From: Latrodectus hesperus | Lineage: Eukaryota; Arthropoda; Arachnida; Araneae; Theridiidae | Reading direction: 5' to 3' | Length of the DNA: 64,000 bases | Assembly (NCBI GenBank): GCA_037975125.1 | Contig: CM075851.1 | Location: 124,908,643-124,972,642 of the forward strand | Part shown: positions 12,849-28,311 of the stretch, piece after piece | Position numbering within the stretch: the first letter of the stretch is position 1 | Layout of the letters: each line of letters begins with the position of its first letter | Notes under the pieces: model-generated | What the model was told of the DNA's origin: nothing | Database searches by the model: none | Seen by the model: the letters and a program-made list of their open reading frames with translations, nothing else | Translations under genes and position numbers: made by a program

Positions 12849-15800
12849 TTGTATATATATGGGGAAGATTGATTGATAATCGTCAAGATATCTATCATAT
12901 GACTAATGATGGACAAATCGAAATAAATGGAAATATGCATTGACTTTTCATAATTTTCTTTTTATTATTATTAGTTCCTATGTAATTTTGCATTTGCCCA
13001 ATAAAATTCAACATTTCATACATTCCTTTAAATGATTCTGTATTTTTTAATGTGAAGCAGAGAGAAAACTTGTATTATATCCTGTGTAGTTTTATCATTA
13101 TATAACGATTGGATTTAGCTGTAATTTTATTTAATGAAGAGAAAAATTTTATTTTGAGATTTCAGATTTGAAAGGAAAATGTTTGTCTAGTTATAAAAGA
13201 AAAAATTTCCCTTTGAAAAAATAAAGATGTTCATTATTTACTTGGTGCGGTTCAAAACACTGTTTTGCATCAGAAATGACTTCTAACGTATAGGTTAGTT
13301 AAAACTAAATAAAATAATGCGTGTGGAACTCTTAAAAATTCCATCCAGGTAAGAAAATACATTAAAAATCTTTCTTCTTCATTTTTATACATTTTCAATC
13401 GAAAGATCATTTATATTGGCTCCCATGACGTAGTCTGGTTAGTGGTAGTTGCTATATTACCTGGAGCTGCTTTAGACAAATTTCATATTTTCATGGTTTT
13501 TGTTTACACAGGATATCATTTTTTATCGATAATGTCTTCGAGAAATAATTCACATTCATTTTTAATGAGTTAATTTACTAAAGACTTTTAAAATTTTTCT
13601 GTGTGGTTGGTAAATTGTGTGGTTGCCCCGAAAAATATCAAGTAGATGACATAAGATTCACCTTTTAAAAGCACTGTGTAACTTCAAATTGCTGGAAAAG
13701 CAAAGTAACAATAAAATTAACTAGATGCATGCATTATGGAACAAATATAAAGGACTTCCACTGAAATGCTGTTAGTAAAAATATTTTCTGGGTACAAGAA
13801 AGAACAACAAATTAAAGTTCTTTGATTGAATGAGAACTTAACCGCAATTGCAATGATAGCTTACACCCGTTTGTTGATTTTCAATACCAAATTATACAGC
13901 AACAAACGTGCAGAATTAAATAAGTTGCTGCTTTTTAAATAACATGAATTTCATTTGTCAGATTCTTTTCTGATGATACGATCTTGCTGTTAATCTTCTC
14001 TCCTAAGCATCTGATTTATATTTAATGGGATTTAAAAACAAGGCAGCACGACAATCTATCCATTTTGCAGATATTCTCCTTTTCTAGAAGTTACTCAACA
14101 ACTTCCAGAAAGTGAGAATACGGAAAATGTCCTGTGTGGACGTGTATTGTTGTCCACAAAAATAAAGTCGAGATTTACGGGACCTCGAATAAAGTACCTT
14201 TTTATAGTAGGGCAATATATATACACACACATGCATACATTCATGCACCCATCTCTATATATGGATGCATATATGAATATTTAGGTTAAAATTATTTTAT
14301 ATAAGTATATTACAGGGAATACATTCAATTTTCTTATCCTTTGTTTACAGAAAAAGGAGATTTTGCTAAGTCGAAGTTTCAGACATGACGCGGCTTATAA
14401 AAGAATCGAAGATATTTAACTCTTTCCATTTATCTAGGAAAGATTTTTTATTTAATTTTTCCTAGAAAGGCTAACAAAAAATGGCTTTGAAATCTTATTA
14501 AATGAAATGAAGCGTATAAAACACAGAAATGGCTTTCCATATAAGTTTTGTTACTTTAAAAAAAATCATTAAATAAATAAATAAATGTAAAGGAAAAGAA
14601 TTTTAATAATTTTGACTTTTAATTAAAATACTATAAATTTTTAATAATTATTCATATTTTTAATTACCGACTTTTATTAATGCCGCGATATTATTAAAAT
14701 ATGTTTGATTATAACTAAGACTCATGTACTTAAAATGGTGAATGAGAAAAATTTGCATATTAGATGACTCTTTCCACAATTCCTTTCACTCCCTGGTAAT
14801 AATCGATATCGAGAAAAGGAGTTTTCTGGGAAAACTTAATCCTTTAAATGTTCCATACAGCATTTATTAAAATGTAAGCGTAAAACTTGGAATGACAAGC
14901 AAAATATCTCATGCTCTCTTTCATCATTTTTGAATTTTATCGGATGAGACAGGTAAAAAAATATATGAGCGTTAATAATCCTACCATTTTCCTCTGAATC
15001 CCACTCGCCTTCTCTTTTATAACTTTATCGGTGCTTGTACGTGCTTATACCGATATATAAATATATGAAATCTACATACATGTTACTTGGTGCTCATGGA
15101 TGAATTCGTGCATCCCCAAATGATTCTACCCCCTTCCCCAGTGTCGCGCTAAGGAGTCAATTAGAAATACAATCGAAAAGCTCAAGATGTTAACGGTATC
15201 GGTTTTTGCTGCGTGCTTCTATATTTCGTTTTTCGATAAATGTACAGTTGTGTCACCTGTCATTGATAGAAGGAACATTATTCACTCTAAACGTGAGAGA
15301 GTGAGGGCGCTGGTGGAAGAGGAAGAGGCTGTTGCCAACGGATGGAAAAAGGATTTTCTTTAATGGTAGCTAACTCTTTTGAAAATAAAAAATAAAACTT
15401 AAAATAGGAAAATGAATCGATATATTTTTATGTTTATCCATAATAAAAATATAAATCTAGTATTATTGTTTGGTAAGAGATTTTTTTAAAGTTATTTTTA
15501 TTTAAATAATAAAAAAATAAACTTTAAACGATGTTTTTAGATATTATTGAAATATATCTGTGTGTGTGCATAAATATTAATATATTCTAAGTACTGAAAT
15601 ATTTTAAAGATTTTTATAAGATATTTTATTTATACATCTTTTATTGTGAACTAATTATGAAATATTAATATGAACAATTCAAATATATAAAATTAAGATT
15701 TCATTGAAACTTTGTTATGGAATATAAATTTGATTGTTTTTTAAATTGTTAGAAAAAAGTAATTGAATTTCAATAACTTAGGACAAATTTTCAGAATCTA

Positions 15801-18800
15801 ATTTGAGTTTTATTATGGAATTTGATTTTTAATGTTTTTAAAATTGTTTGGAGAGTTTTAGGAACTGTTTTTGAAATTTTTTAAATTGTTCAAATTTTCA
15901 TTATATTAATTGTTTTGAAAGAAATTGTTTTTGATGTTAGAATTGATTCAGATAAATTAAACTTTCTTTAAAAACATATAATAGTCAATTTTTTCGGTAA
16001 AGTTTTTAAACTGTTTTTAAATCAAACATTTGTATTTTAATTAAATATCTATTTTTTGTCCTTAAAAACACCAATTCGTTGGTTTTTAAATATGTTATAT
16101 GTGCATCTGTATTTGTAACATATACTATGTTAATTTAAATATACTTGCATGAAAAACATGCCATGATTAGAGGGATAATATTTTCAGTCTTTTACTTTAA
16201 GTGCCTTTAAATAATTATATCAGCAGTTTGAAATTTATTAATATTTTAAAATAGGAATATTAAACTTTTTATCATGTAATATGGAATACTTTTTTAAAAA
16301 GTACTATTGACAGGAGTAAATATATAATTTACAATAAGTTAATTTTAGTTTAATGAACGATTGAAATATATTTTATAATAAATGGAAAATTATTTTTTAA
16401 CTACATTCATACTGATAAGTATGTTATCTTCGGCAACATTCGGAAAGACTTGGGAGAAAATTATTAAAGACTCAAAGGTTTCAGTATAACAGATAGAACG
16501 TGTGAAAGCTTTAAGTTTCTTATAAATCTAAATTTAAAAAAAGTAAAAGGAACTGCAACTTTTTTGAACCGAATAGATATTCAATATTACAGTTTTTATA
16601 AAAATAATTAAATAGTAAAAATTAAGAATTCACACAAAATCTTTACGCTTAAAAATGAAAGTTATTTATAAAATGAGAATATGCTCAAAAAATGTAATAT
16701 TTAAAATTAAAACGCAAAAGATGCAGATCTGATTTCCTGAGGGAGATCCCTAAGCGAAACTGGATCTTTGCTTAAATCCATCTTGAGAACATTTCTTTCT
16801 AAAGGATATCCAGAGAGATCTGGCTATATTTATGTGATACATATGACTAGCACGGAAATAAGCCCGGAAAAAGGATCGAAAATCCAGTTTAATATTTGCG
16901 CAGGGAACAACAGAAATGCAGCGTTCATTTGCTACTTCTCAACGTAGGTTTTATCAATTCTGTTTGTTTCTTCCGAAAAGAAAGTAGCTAAGCCACAATG
17001 AATCTTATTATAATAAAGATTTGGGCAATATGTACTTTACAACTTTATAACTGGTTTGAAACGTTTAGATTATCCACAATATATCAGTAATTTTCTTTAG
17101 AATGCAATTACTGTAGTCAAAAAGGAATTATTATCAGTAAAATTAGAAGAATTAGAATGGGATTTTTTTATATTGAATCATTCTTGCTTATTAAAACTAG
17201 AAAGCTCTTTGATAATTTTCTTCGTATTAAGCAAAATATAACACAAATATCCTACAGTTTAGGACATGAAATAAAGAAAATCCGATGTTCAGACCACAAA
17301 TTATTCTAGTATAAATTAGCAAATCAAATGAAATTAATTTAATTAAAAATCATATGATTAGAGGAAATTATTAACTGTTTTAAATTTTGCATGGATTTTA
17401 TTACAACTAATTTCAATTTAATGATACTAAAATAATTTATTTAATGCGTGAAAGTTCTTTCTTAAAACTGTCTTGAAATTACGTTCTCTAATTGCAGACG
17501 AATATATATGATGATGATGGTTTGATGATGACTGATATGATGTTCTGAAGAATTTCTCAGCATGGATGATTAATGAAAATTCTTCAGACTTTCGTACTGA
17601 CTCGTTTTGGGTTTTGGTCATCATGACACAGCAAACATATAGAAATATTTTATTATCATTCATTATTAAACAATTGTTACTGTTAATTTTAGATTTAAGG
17701 GAAGATATACCTTGAATTAAAACACAATTGACTTGAATGAAAGAAAAATTTTTTTTTAAGTCTTTTGTCTAAAAAGTGTTTAGCATTCAAAATAAATTTA
17801 CAATCTTATCACTGATGCAAATCTAATTTTTATGATTATTTATATATTTCTTTTGTAATGAATTGAATTGAAAATAAATATAGATCAGCATTTGAGTTAA
17901 AGATAAATCGGAGTTTGTTTGAGAATATTGTGTTCAATCATTATTAGTAATTTTAAATTAAATTTCGTAAATATTAATACCTATGGTAATTTTACGAATT
18001 TTTGCTTTTTTAAAAATATTTCCACTTTTCAGATAGAAACTTCCTTTTATAAACTCTCCTTGCAGTATAGGCTTCAGGAAAAAATTGAAATATGTTAATT
18101 GTTAAAACAAATAAATAAAGAAACATATGGAACCAGAACATTTTTATAAATATTCAATATTATATTGTAAGGAAATTTTCAATATTTAGAGATGAAGAAA
18201 AAAAATTCAAGTAATATGTGGATTTTCAAAATTTAAATCCATTTTTTATTAAAATATATAAAAAATGAAAAAATGTATCTGTTATAAATTTTTCTAGATA
18301 AATATTTAATAGAAGCTCTGTTAAAACATAAGATTTAATTATACCATTCTTGTAAAATTCCTTTATGAATATTAATGTTAAATTGATTCACACCACTACC
18401 CCTTTAGCTACTTCATTTGTCAAACTCCAAGTTGTTGTTTTTTGAATGAAGACAAATCCTTCCACTAAATTTTTTTTATAGAAACTGGGAACAATATTGT
18501 GCAGTTAATTTAGAAATTAGAAAAATATACATTTAAGAATAAAAGCTTAGTCATAATGAAATTTAGAGATATTGTACGAGGCAATAGATTATTTTAATTT
18601 TATCGCATTAACTATTATCCATGTAGCATGAAAAGAATATTAGATGAACATAAATTTCAGTGGTTTGATATCATCTCTGTCATCGTAATCACCTCTATAT
18701 CCGCTTGAAACAAAAAGGAAAAGAAAAAAAGAATGTCCATGCTCCCGAAACATTCTTTTGTTTTCTAATTTGAACAGTAAAACTTGATGTTTAAGTATTA

Positions 18801-19977
18801 AAATCCCCTTTTCTGCTGCGTGAGCTAGGCAGAAATCCAATTTGAAGAACTTTTTTGGCGAGTTGCCAGAATCCGGTACTAATAATAATTAACCCGGTTG
18901 TCTAAAAGAATGCACAGGTTTTAAAGTAACGATTAAAAAAAAGGGAGAAATAAATTGTGAAGCAGAAATTTCTGGAGGGAAAAAAAAGGGAAATCCAGGG
19001 AATAATAAACGGGTTCGTTGGCAGTATAACAAATGGTTTACACAGTGACAGAATTCAGCAGAAGACTGGAAAAGCCAAGTGGACAGGGAGAAAAGGATAA
19101 AATGTAGGCGCATGTTTATGGTTTAATTAAGCAGGAAAATGCCTCTTGCCAAGTAAAGCCCGTTTCTGTGTGAAGAAGCTACACCAACGCAGCGTGCGCA
19201 TAGAAGGGGGAGTTTTTCAGTTTTCAGATAGGCAAATCTGATTTGTTTCTTCTCGGATAATTGTTTTAGGTTCGGACATCTGAGGAGAAAATTCTCATTT
19301 ATTTAATTTGTGGAGGATAAAAAGAGATAAGAGAGTATGTTGAGGGAAAAAATTTAGAATTTACTTATTTAATCAGCATAACGTTGTGATTTAATTTCAT
19401 AAATTATTTCAGGATGTCAAAATAGAATCACAGTTTTCTTAGAACTGATGATGTCCTTAAATGATATTCATTTATTTCATTAAAGAACACATTTCTGTTA
19501 TTTTTAGTGCTAGAATAAATATCAATTTAGTTACAGTATAGCAAAATATTTTAATGCATAAAATTTAATTTTATATTATTTAACTGACTGAAGTATAAAT
19601 TTAGAAAGAGAGAACTATAAATAATATCATTTTTGAATTACTTCAATTTGAATATACGAGATTTCTCTCGAAAAAAACAATAAAGAATTAAAATAATTTA
19701 AAATAGAAATATTTTTGTGTCAATATTACTTATTTCAAGAACGATTTTAACATTAATTTGCTTCAAAAGAATTAATTTTGGTACTTCCGTATTATGACGC
19801 CGACCATATTTGCGCAAAAATTGGATCGTTTAATGATTCGATTTAGTTCCATATAAGTTACAAATAAAGTATTTATCTATTTGTTACAATGAAGATATAC
19901 AAGTAAATTGTTCTGGTTTTCTCTCACATTTAAAAAAGAATTTAAATAAAATTTTCAAAATTCGACGGCATATTTTT

Positions 19978-20032
19978 GTGGCAAAAAGGGTCAGTGGGGC
20001 AAAAAGGGTTGTGGCAAAAAGGGTCAGTGGGG
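19978..20032 (+). repeat. Three-unit minisatellite (GTGGCAAAAAGGGTCA-type)
   Basis: Three tandem units of 16-17 bp differing by a GG insertion and a TT/CA change; the first and third are identical. It stands out as G-rich in an AT-rich region. Confidence 0.85.
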
Positions 20033-23000
20033 TTATATGCAAATACTAGAATTTCTAATATACTAATGTGAAACAGGAAATACTTGTATGTATTGTTTTT
20101 AATATCTAATAACAATTTGTAAAAATGATTGGCAAAATTTAAAAAAGTTGTCAGAAAGGTTTTGTTTGGATAAAAAGTTCTAGATTAAATGATAAATTTA
20201 TAACTAAAAAAAATTATTTGACTGATTTTATTAAATAAATTTTCATTGTGTGTGCTCAGGATATTTTACCCAAATATATGAAATAAAACATCATTCATAT
20301 AATTAATAGTTATATAGAATTATAAAAATCCTTTGAAATGTTATATTTATAAAAAGCTATTCCTTCTAAAAATTTGTGCGTGCCTGTGTTTATATATGAA
20401 ATGTATAAAAGTTCCTTACTTAGCAAAGTACTTAAAGTCACACATTTTAAAACAAATTTTAAAAAATTTTTTGTTTTAAAAATGTAAAACAAATTTTAAA
20501 GTATAATATGCTGCACTATTATAGGACTTGTAAATATTAAAAGATGCTACACAACTAATGTGAAAGAAGGGTTTTTTCATGAAATGACGAGAATGGTTTG
20601 AGAATGGCCATTAAGATGTTAAGGCCAAGGATACAAACCCTGCATTTTTTTCTATAATTTTAACTTTATCTCTTATTATTGGAATAGTTCGAATATCTTG
20701 GACTTCCGCTACAGAAGTAAATAAACCAAAAAAAAAACGCCGTTCCCTTACCACATTCATTTAAAATCATTGCATATTTAAAGAAAATACGCCAAAAGCT
20801 TTAAAAGAAATGCCTTAAGTGAAAGGAAAATATTATATACATTTTTTTGAACTTTGAATATTGACGAATCTGGACTCTTTCCTGCAGACATTCTAATATC
20901 CTTTAAGTAAAAAAATAAGAATTTTACATTTTGGAGTCGAGATTAACAAGGAAAAATTAAATTTAAAATTCATATTGCAAACACAAGAAAGATATTATTT
21001 TTCCAATAAAAATTATTTAGTTCATTACATGCTCTTGCATGTATATAATACACTATTATACTGTAAAGTGAACACTATATTAAAATATGTTACTTCTAAA
21101 TATATATCACTAAAAGTAATTTATATAAAAACTCAGCTTTTGGATTACTTTTAAAGAAAATTTCAGTCTTTTTATTAAATTTAAGTATGTTTGGAAATAC
21201 ATTATAATATTGTCAAACTAATGCTAAATTATTTTATTTAGTAAAAATCAGATTAGTTTATAAATTGATTCATTTCATCAAGAAGATAACATATATTATA
21301 ACCAAGGACCATGCTAATATTGTCTACGTGTACTTCCTAGTAATCTTCCTGAAATTATGTAATATGAATGGTAGGGCAAAAAGGTAGCAGCTCATTATTT
21401 GATCAAATGATTGATATGATTCAAAGTTGTCAAATGATTGAAGTCACTTAGGGACTTTAAGTTGGCTGAAATAGCCAAATTTAAAAATACTGAAACAAAG
21501 ATTGGAATTCATTTAATTTAAATTGATCAGTATTTATGTTATTATAAGGTCTAGTTATATAAAGTATAAAAATTTTGGAAAATAAATAAGTATATAAACA
21601 TACAATTAGGTCTTTTTAATCAAAAATAAAATGGCGAATTAACTTGTTTAAAATTATATCAATAAAACATAAAAATGTAGTATAGGAAAATAAAACTCCA
21701 ATAATAATAAAAGAAAGTTCAGGTAATTTCTTTCATTACTTGTGGCAAATTGTAATTAATAAATTATACCCACAGAATTTATGCGAGCAATAAACAAGTA
21801 AGATTAATCCGCCTCGTAAAAGTGTTAGAACAATACAATGAAATGGCAATTTAAACCCTAGGATACAAAGTTGTAAAAACATCTTTTCTTAAGGAGTGCT
21901 GTTGATTTTTAATTTTAAACTGGGAGAAATCTACAAACGATTAAAGCACATGCATCGTGTCTTTAAAGCTATTAAAACTAGAGACACACTTTATTGCCAA
22001 GAATTAATTGGATTTAAGACACTTTGATTAAAGATCAGTTTTTCCGTTGCAACACTGAAGCAAAGCTCTTCGAGAGAGCGGCCTCTGGTGGCAATTTCAA
22101 GGATTTAACGTAAAAAAGCAACGATTATTAAGTTGACCATACGGAAGAGAATTAAATTTTCAGTAATGACATCTTTTAATAATCTCCAGACTAACAAGCA
22201 GCGTCGTGAAATGAAAGGCCTTTCGTCACGTGATAATTTTTTTTGATTAAAGATTAAAATTAGATGGGAAAATTTTTAACATATTTTAAAAGCTGTAAGC
22301 GAAGCAAAGTTACATGGTAATCTGACGTGTCTTAAAATTAATTAAACTCGTAAGGGTTTTAAATAAAATAATTCCAAAAAAATGGGCTGCAAGAAAATTA
22401 ACACTAAATTTTAGTTTTTGAAACAAGTAAATATTTTTTAATTGCTTCAACTTCGCGAAATTGAATTTTAGCTGTAAGCAATTTGTGTTCTTTTACTTTT
22501 AAATTCATAAATAAATACTAAAAAATTATATTAAATATTTAAAAAATAATCAAAAATAAAATAACAAATTCGAAAAGAACATTTATGAAAATTATTTTAA
22601 TTGAATCCTCAATATTTTGAGTGATACTGTGAAATGTATTAAGACTTTACTTTTACATGGGTTTATAATTTATAAAGTAAAGTAAAAGTTATAGGCTTTC
22701 GGTTGTTATAATTTATAATACTTGGTTGTGTAGCTATCTTGAAAAAGTGCCAACAATCAACAACTTATTACGATCACTTTGTTGAAATATTTATTTTCAA
22801 TTGAAAAACTATACTTATAAAATTTTATTTAAAATAAACTTAAAATAGAAAACTAAGAGAAGTAAATTGAGTGTGTGTGCTTAAATAATTGCAAGGTTTA
22901 GGTATTTGTTGATCTAGGATAACTAAGATTTTTTTGTAAAAATGGTTAGAGTCTATTAAATTCATGAAGTTTCCTTTGTTTTTAATTTTTTCCTATATTT

Positions 23001-26000
23001 TGTTAAATTAACAAACAATTTTTCATCAAATAAAACTCACAGTTGTCAAGTTTTAACTTATTTTGAAAAATTGCTCTCTTTTATATTCATTCCAAAATAC
23101 TATATTTAATTATATCCACAATAGATATGTAAAAAGTAATTAAACTTTTAATAAAATGAAATTTTTAATTTTCAGTTGATTCTTGAATGAAATAATAACC
23201 CTAAAATAATTTTTGCTTACTTATCAAATTTTATCTAGAATCAAGGAAATAAATAATAATCTAATGCTTTTTTTTATAAAAAGTAAATTTTAAATATCTA
23301 AAATAAAATTTAAATTAGAATTTTTTTCAAGAAAATGGCAACTAATAAATAAGAACTTTTTCAAGAAAATTTTTACTAGTATTCGTTTGTTACAGAAAAA
23401 TATGTATATTTTTAAAAGACAATTCGGTAAAGTGTTTTTTTTTCCTTAAATTATAAACTCTATTTAGTATCAGCATTTATGAAATTATACATTCTTTTTT
23501 AAAAATTGTTACTTGAATAGCTTCAAGTTTAAGTTAAACTGCAAATTGTAAATATTCTTTAATATTTTAATGGAATTTTTAACTGTGGTAACTTGAAGTA
23601 TTTTAATTATTTAAAATGTTTTAATATTATAGCTTTAACTAAATTTTACTAATTGATGGTGTATACCAACAAAACTTATTGATACCATCAACGAGCCTGA
23701 TTCTTATTTGGTTCAATAATTATAGTTAAATGGTATTTCTTTTGTTCATATTAAATTTATGGGAAATATAATAAGAATTAAACAATTTTCTAATAAGAAA
23801 TAAGCTAATAATATCGGTAAAAATCACGTCAAGAAGATTTTATATGAAGAACAAATAACTGACAGCAATTTTTTCTTTGCTGTCATTTTGGAAAATTACA
23901 GATTAATCACAAATATAAAATAAAATGTTACAAAATGTTATTCATACAATATTATTTCCAAATGAATTATCAAATTTTTGAAAAAGAATCTGAAATAATC
24001 TGCAGACACAGAAAGAATTTGAAATTATCTAATTTATTTATTGAAATTTTTTAAAAACTCATAATGATATGTGCACCTCCTTCTTTCAGGAAAACAAATT
24101 AGAAATTTATTCGACGTATATACATTTTTTTATACACCGAAATGGAATTTTAAGGCTTAAAACAAGAACCATATTTCTACTGCTCGCTGCAGCGCGAAAA
24201 TTGTTGCAGGATAATATTTCAAATGGGGAATAGGGCTTTCATTTCCAGCATTATTCAGGAACAATTGTCGGCTTTTAAGTTCTGAGTACCAACTAGACAA
24301 ACTCGAACCTGCTTTCAAAAGAAAAGATTTATAACTTTTATGGAAAGTGATTTCCTATCCGTCCGTCAAATATGAAAGTTTTATTTATCATAGACCTATT
24401 TCTTTTCATGAAAAAAAAGAGGCATAATCTTCAAAAACGATTTCCATATCTAGAGTTTTGATGTTATACAGAGTAGTATTGATTTCTCGCTGTCTGCAGT
24501 TGGCATTTTCTTTTCCCTTAGATGGCAACAGCTGGAATAGCTGTGCATAAGCGCCATCTCTGAGAAAGTGTTGCGCTTATTTTAAGTCGTTGTTTTATTA
24601 TTGGAATAAAGTAAGTAATAATGAGAAAATTCAGTTATAATATGTAAATAAAAGTACTGATTTATCATTTTAATTGTAATTAATATATTTTAATGATTTC
24701 AAAAATATAAGAAATAATCGATACAATTTTTATAGTTGTGAATCATAAAGAAAATATAAATATATTGCAAGGGATTTCTTTTTCTCAAATTAATTTAGAA
24801 ATATCATTATTTATGTAAAAGGGTTGTTTATACATAATGAAAAGTTTTACAAATCGTATGTATTTGAAATGATTATTTAAAGTTTGAAAAGAATTTATTT
24901 AATGTAACATTTATAATACTCTTTATAACTTTGAGCTATTGAAGATTTTTATGATGTCCTTTTCAAGAGAATAACTTATATTTACATTTTGCAAACCAGT
25001 AGACTTTTGTAGAATCTTTAGTGTTCACAAAAACTGAATGTAAATACAAACTGTGAACAGTTTATGTAGAAAACTTCTTGTTTTCGAAATATAAGGCAAT
25101 AGTAGGAATAATAATAGTATACAATAGTATATGAATCAATACAATATATTATAGTTTCGTAAATTTAATTCACTTTCTTCTTGTTGATATTTTGTTAATT
25201 AAAAAGTACTGATGGCCATGACTCAATAAAATGTGATAATTTTGTAAAGTCTTTTGAATAATTTGAAATATAATAATTATTTTTAAATTAAAAGACAAAT
25301 TTAAAAGTGAATCAATCGATGGATAATGAATTTTATCAATATACGTTTTTCTGTGAAAAATTCTGTACTATATTAATAAGAAATATTTCAATTTTTATGT
25401 CATAAAGTAAAAAAAGAATAATTTAAGTGACTAAAGTGTTTTACTTATCGAATACAAGGTACATAAATGTGATATATATTAAACAGATGAATTTCTTTAA
25501 ATTTTGCGTAAACAAGTTTGAAGAGTACCGACATATGATCATAACCAAATAATTTTAATAAATATTTATTAAGTTATTCAACAACATTCCAAATGTAGAA
25601 TGTTCAAAATTATAGAAACGAGTTCGATTTTAAAGATGATATTATGTATGTAAAATGAAATAACTGATTTCATAGTTATGTAAAAGTATTTTTTTAGAAA
25701 GGAATTGCTTAAAATTTATTTGAACAATATAGGAATTAAGTTTCAAATATAGTAACATACAAATCTTTTTTATTAGGGAATTTATATATAAAATAACAAG
25801 AATGTGCTTTTTCTTAAAAGAAATGATTCCTTCTTCGCAAGAAATTGAATGCAATTTAAAATTCTGCTGTAAAGGTCACATTATTTTAAGGGTTCTATAA
25901 CAAGTAAATATTATTTCTGGTTAGGAAACTCTTCTCTCTTTACATAGAAATGTCTAGCCTAAATGTTGACAGGAAAAAGGGACGAGCATATTTAGAGCAA

Positions 26001-27988
26001 AAGTGCTATGTAAATTTTATTTTATTTTTGAGGAAAACTTGAATGCATAATTGATTGGAATTTGTTTTGACATAATCTAAAGCCCATCATGACGGAAATT
26101 GTTTTTTATAAAGATTATGAAATAATTATTTTATGATGATTCTATGCATTGGAATAACATATAATTTTGTTAAATATATTATAAAAAAGCTGCATTTACT
26201 TAAATGTTTATTGAGAAATGTTCCTAAAATAATGCAAGTTACTTTTATCAAAAATAATAGCATTTTACTTAATCTCTTTTTACAGTTATTTTTATCAGAA
26301 AATAATTAAAAAGACTGAATAATATAATAATTAAAAAAATGTATTTAAATAGAATTTTTTACAATTTGGTTTAATATATAATAATGAATAAATTGCAAAA
26401 TAAATAAGACATTATAATGCATATTAAATTACAAATGTTTTCAAAACTTTTAATTACATGTTACAATAAGTTTAAATCAATAAATTTTAGAAGTATTTTC
26501 AAAAAACAATATATAAGATATTTTATCATAAATAATTAATGTCTTAAAACTATTTATTAGTTCACGATTATCTTTCAGATATTAACGGAAAAGGAAGAAA
26601 AGAGAAAAATGATTTAGAGCAAGGATAGAAATTTTTCTTATGAAGATTATATAACCAACGTATTCATTTGATCTAGTGAAAAGTATTAAATTTCGAAAAG
26701 AAATATTTACTCTGTTAGCTAGAATAGATGCTATTTCTTTATAGTGCAAATGAGATAATTTTCTCACAATCGATTGAAAATTGGACATCAGACAATGCTT
26801 GCGAATTTTACTCTTCCAGTTATAAAAATGTACTATAAGGCAATTTTGAATAAACTAACTTAAAGTAAAACATTGAAAAGCAGAAGCAAATAAGTTTTAA
26901 ATATGATTTTAGAATAGAAAAGTAATTTTAACAATACACTATGTTAGAAAAGTAGAATTTTAAAAGCAATATTCAAGCTTTTTTTAAATCGTCGTAAAAT
27001 GAAATTGAAATGTACAATCATAAATCATAAATGCTTTGTTATTTACTCTCACGCTTATATGATACCATTACTAAATAAATAATACATAACCATATACAGT
27101 CATATTCATAGTCACATAATTAATTGTGAATAATTTAATTTAAATAAAAATATTTTATGAAATTTTGTTTAAAATTTCACCAAGTATAATTTGTTGTTTT
27201 TAATTTACAGATTCATTATTTAGATGACTTTGATATAAAAAAATCTTCTATTATTTAATGACCAATAACTGCATTTCATAAACATATTTTTTTAAGGATT
27301 TTTGAAAAAAAAATATTAATGTTTAGTTGGTTCTGTTCTTTTTTAAACCTATTGAATATTTTATTCCGTAGTCTTTTTCTCTTTCGTCGCCTAGCAATGG
27401 TTGCAGTTTTTCATCCAGTCTAACCTACTGCTCTCTTGAGATAACAAACAGCATTGAGGCTTACCAAAAGCCCTCTCTTTTAATAATACCACCGAATTTG
27501 CATAGATACTAGAATAAAGTTTATACGGATCGTACATCATGTTTGAAAGTAGTGAAAAATTTGCGCAACGCTAGAAAACTCTTTCGTTTTGTTGATGATA
27601 TGTATATTTTTATGTAATAAATAGATATATAATGATAAAAATCACAAAATCGAAACAAAATGATGTAAGTATCCATTTCTTATTTTGTAAATTGGTTTGT
27701 GCTGAGAATAATAATATGATGATTCTTGTTTAAAATAAAGGTTACAAATGAAGTTAGGATATAAATGTTTTATGTTTTATTCCAATTATAAAATTTATTT
27801 CTTATTGAATTAAGAATATAAAATTATTAATTGAAATAAATAATTTTTTTAAATATTTTATTGAGGTGACTATAAAATATTAAATAAATTTTGTCTGAAA
27901 TTTTATATTTTGTTTTCATGACAGAATGTTTTTAATTAGTGTAGATTACTGTAGTGGAAATTAGAAAATACCTGTAATATATATATAA
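20033..27988. other. Gene desert with islands near 22 kb, 24.3 kb and 27.5 kb
   Basis: No gene seen. Less AT-rich islands at 21880-22240, 24170-24590 and 27370-27600. The first two hold CTCF-like words (22082-22094 plus strand; 24550-24559 minus strand). The remainder is AT-rich with homopolymer runs. Confidence 0.5.
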
Positions 27989-28222
27989 ACTAAATTCAAT
28001 GGCGCGAAAGCCCATGTGGGCCAAGGCCTACAGTGCCCATAACTGTTTTCATGACCCAGGGCCCTGGGGTGCGAAGCATATGTCCCAGTTAGGTGGTCAG
28101 CCTAACGTAAGACCCCCAGTGTTTAGTTCCCAAGCATGCTTGGTATTCATTTAATCGACCACTGAAGGGATGAAAGGATGAGTCAACCTTGCCCAGCCCG
28201 AGGATCGAACCTCGGACCTGTG

Positions 28223-28224
<2 letters not shown>
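27989..28224 (-). mobile_element. tRNA-derived SINE, second family (minus strand)
   Basis: A GC-richer block in AT-rich surroundings. The right end on the minus strand contains a T-arm-like stem (CCGAG, loop, CTCGG) holding B box GGTTCGATCC. The body includes a palindromic GCCCATGTGGGC. The head abuts a (TA)n array directly and a short TA run lies on the left, so it may have inserted in a TA array. Confidence 0.55.

Positions 28225-28309
<85 letters not shown>
28225..28309. repeat. (TA)n microsatellite next to a SINE head
   Basis: 85 bp of TA, abutting the SINE at 27989-28224. Confidence 0.97.

Positions 28310-28311
<2 letters not shown>

Noticed and set aside
13421..13480. A-box-like TAGTCTGGTTAGTGG
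   Set aside because: No B box at tRNA distance and no tRNA fold.
20580..20650. Possible SINE remnant with a B-box-like minus-strand word
   Set aside because: Too degenerate; no second family feature nearby.
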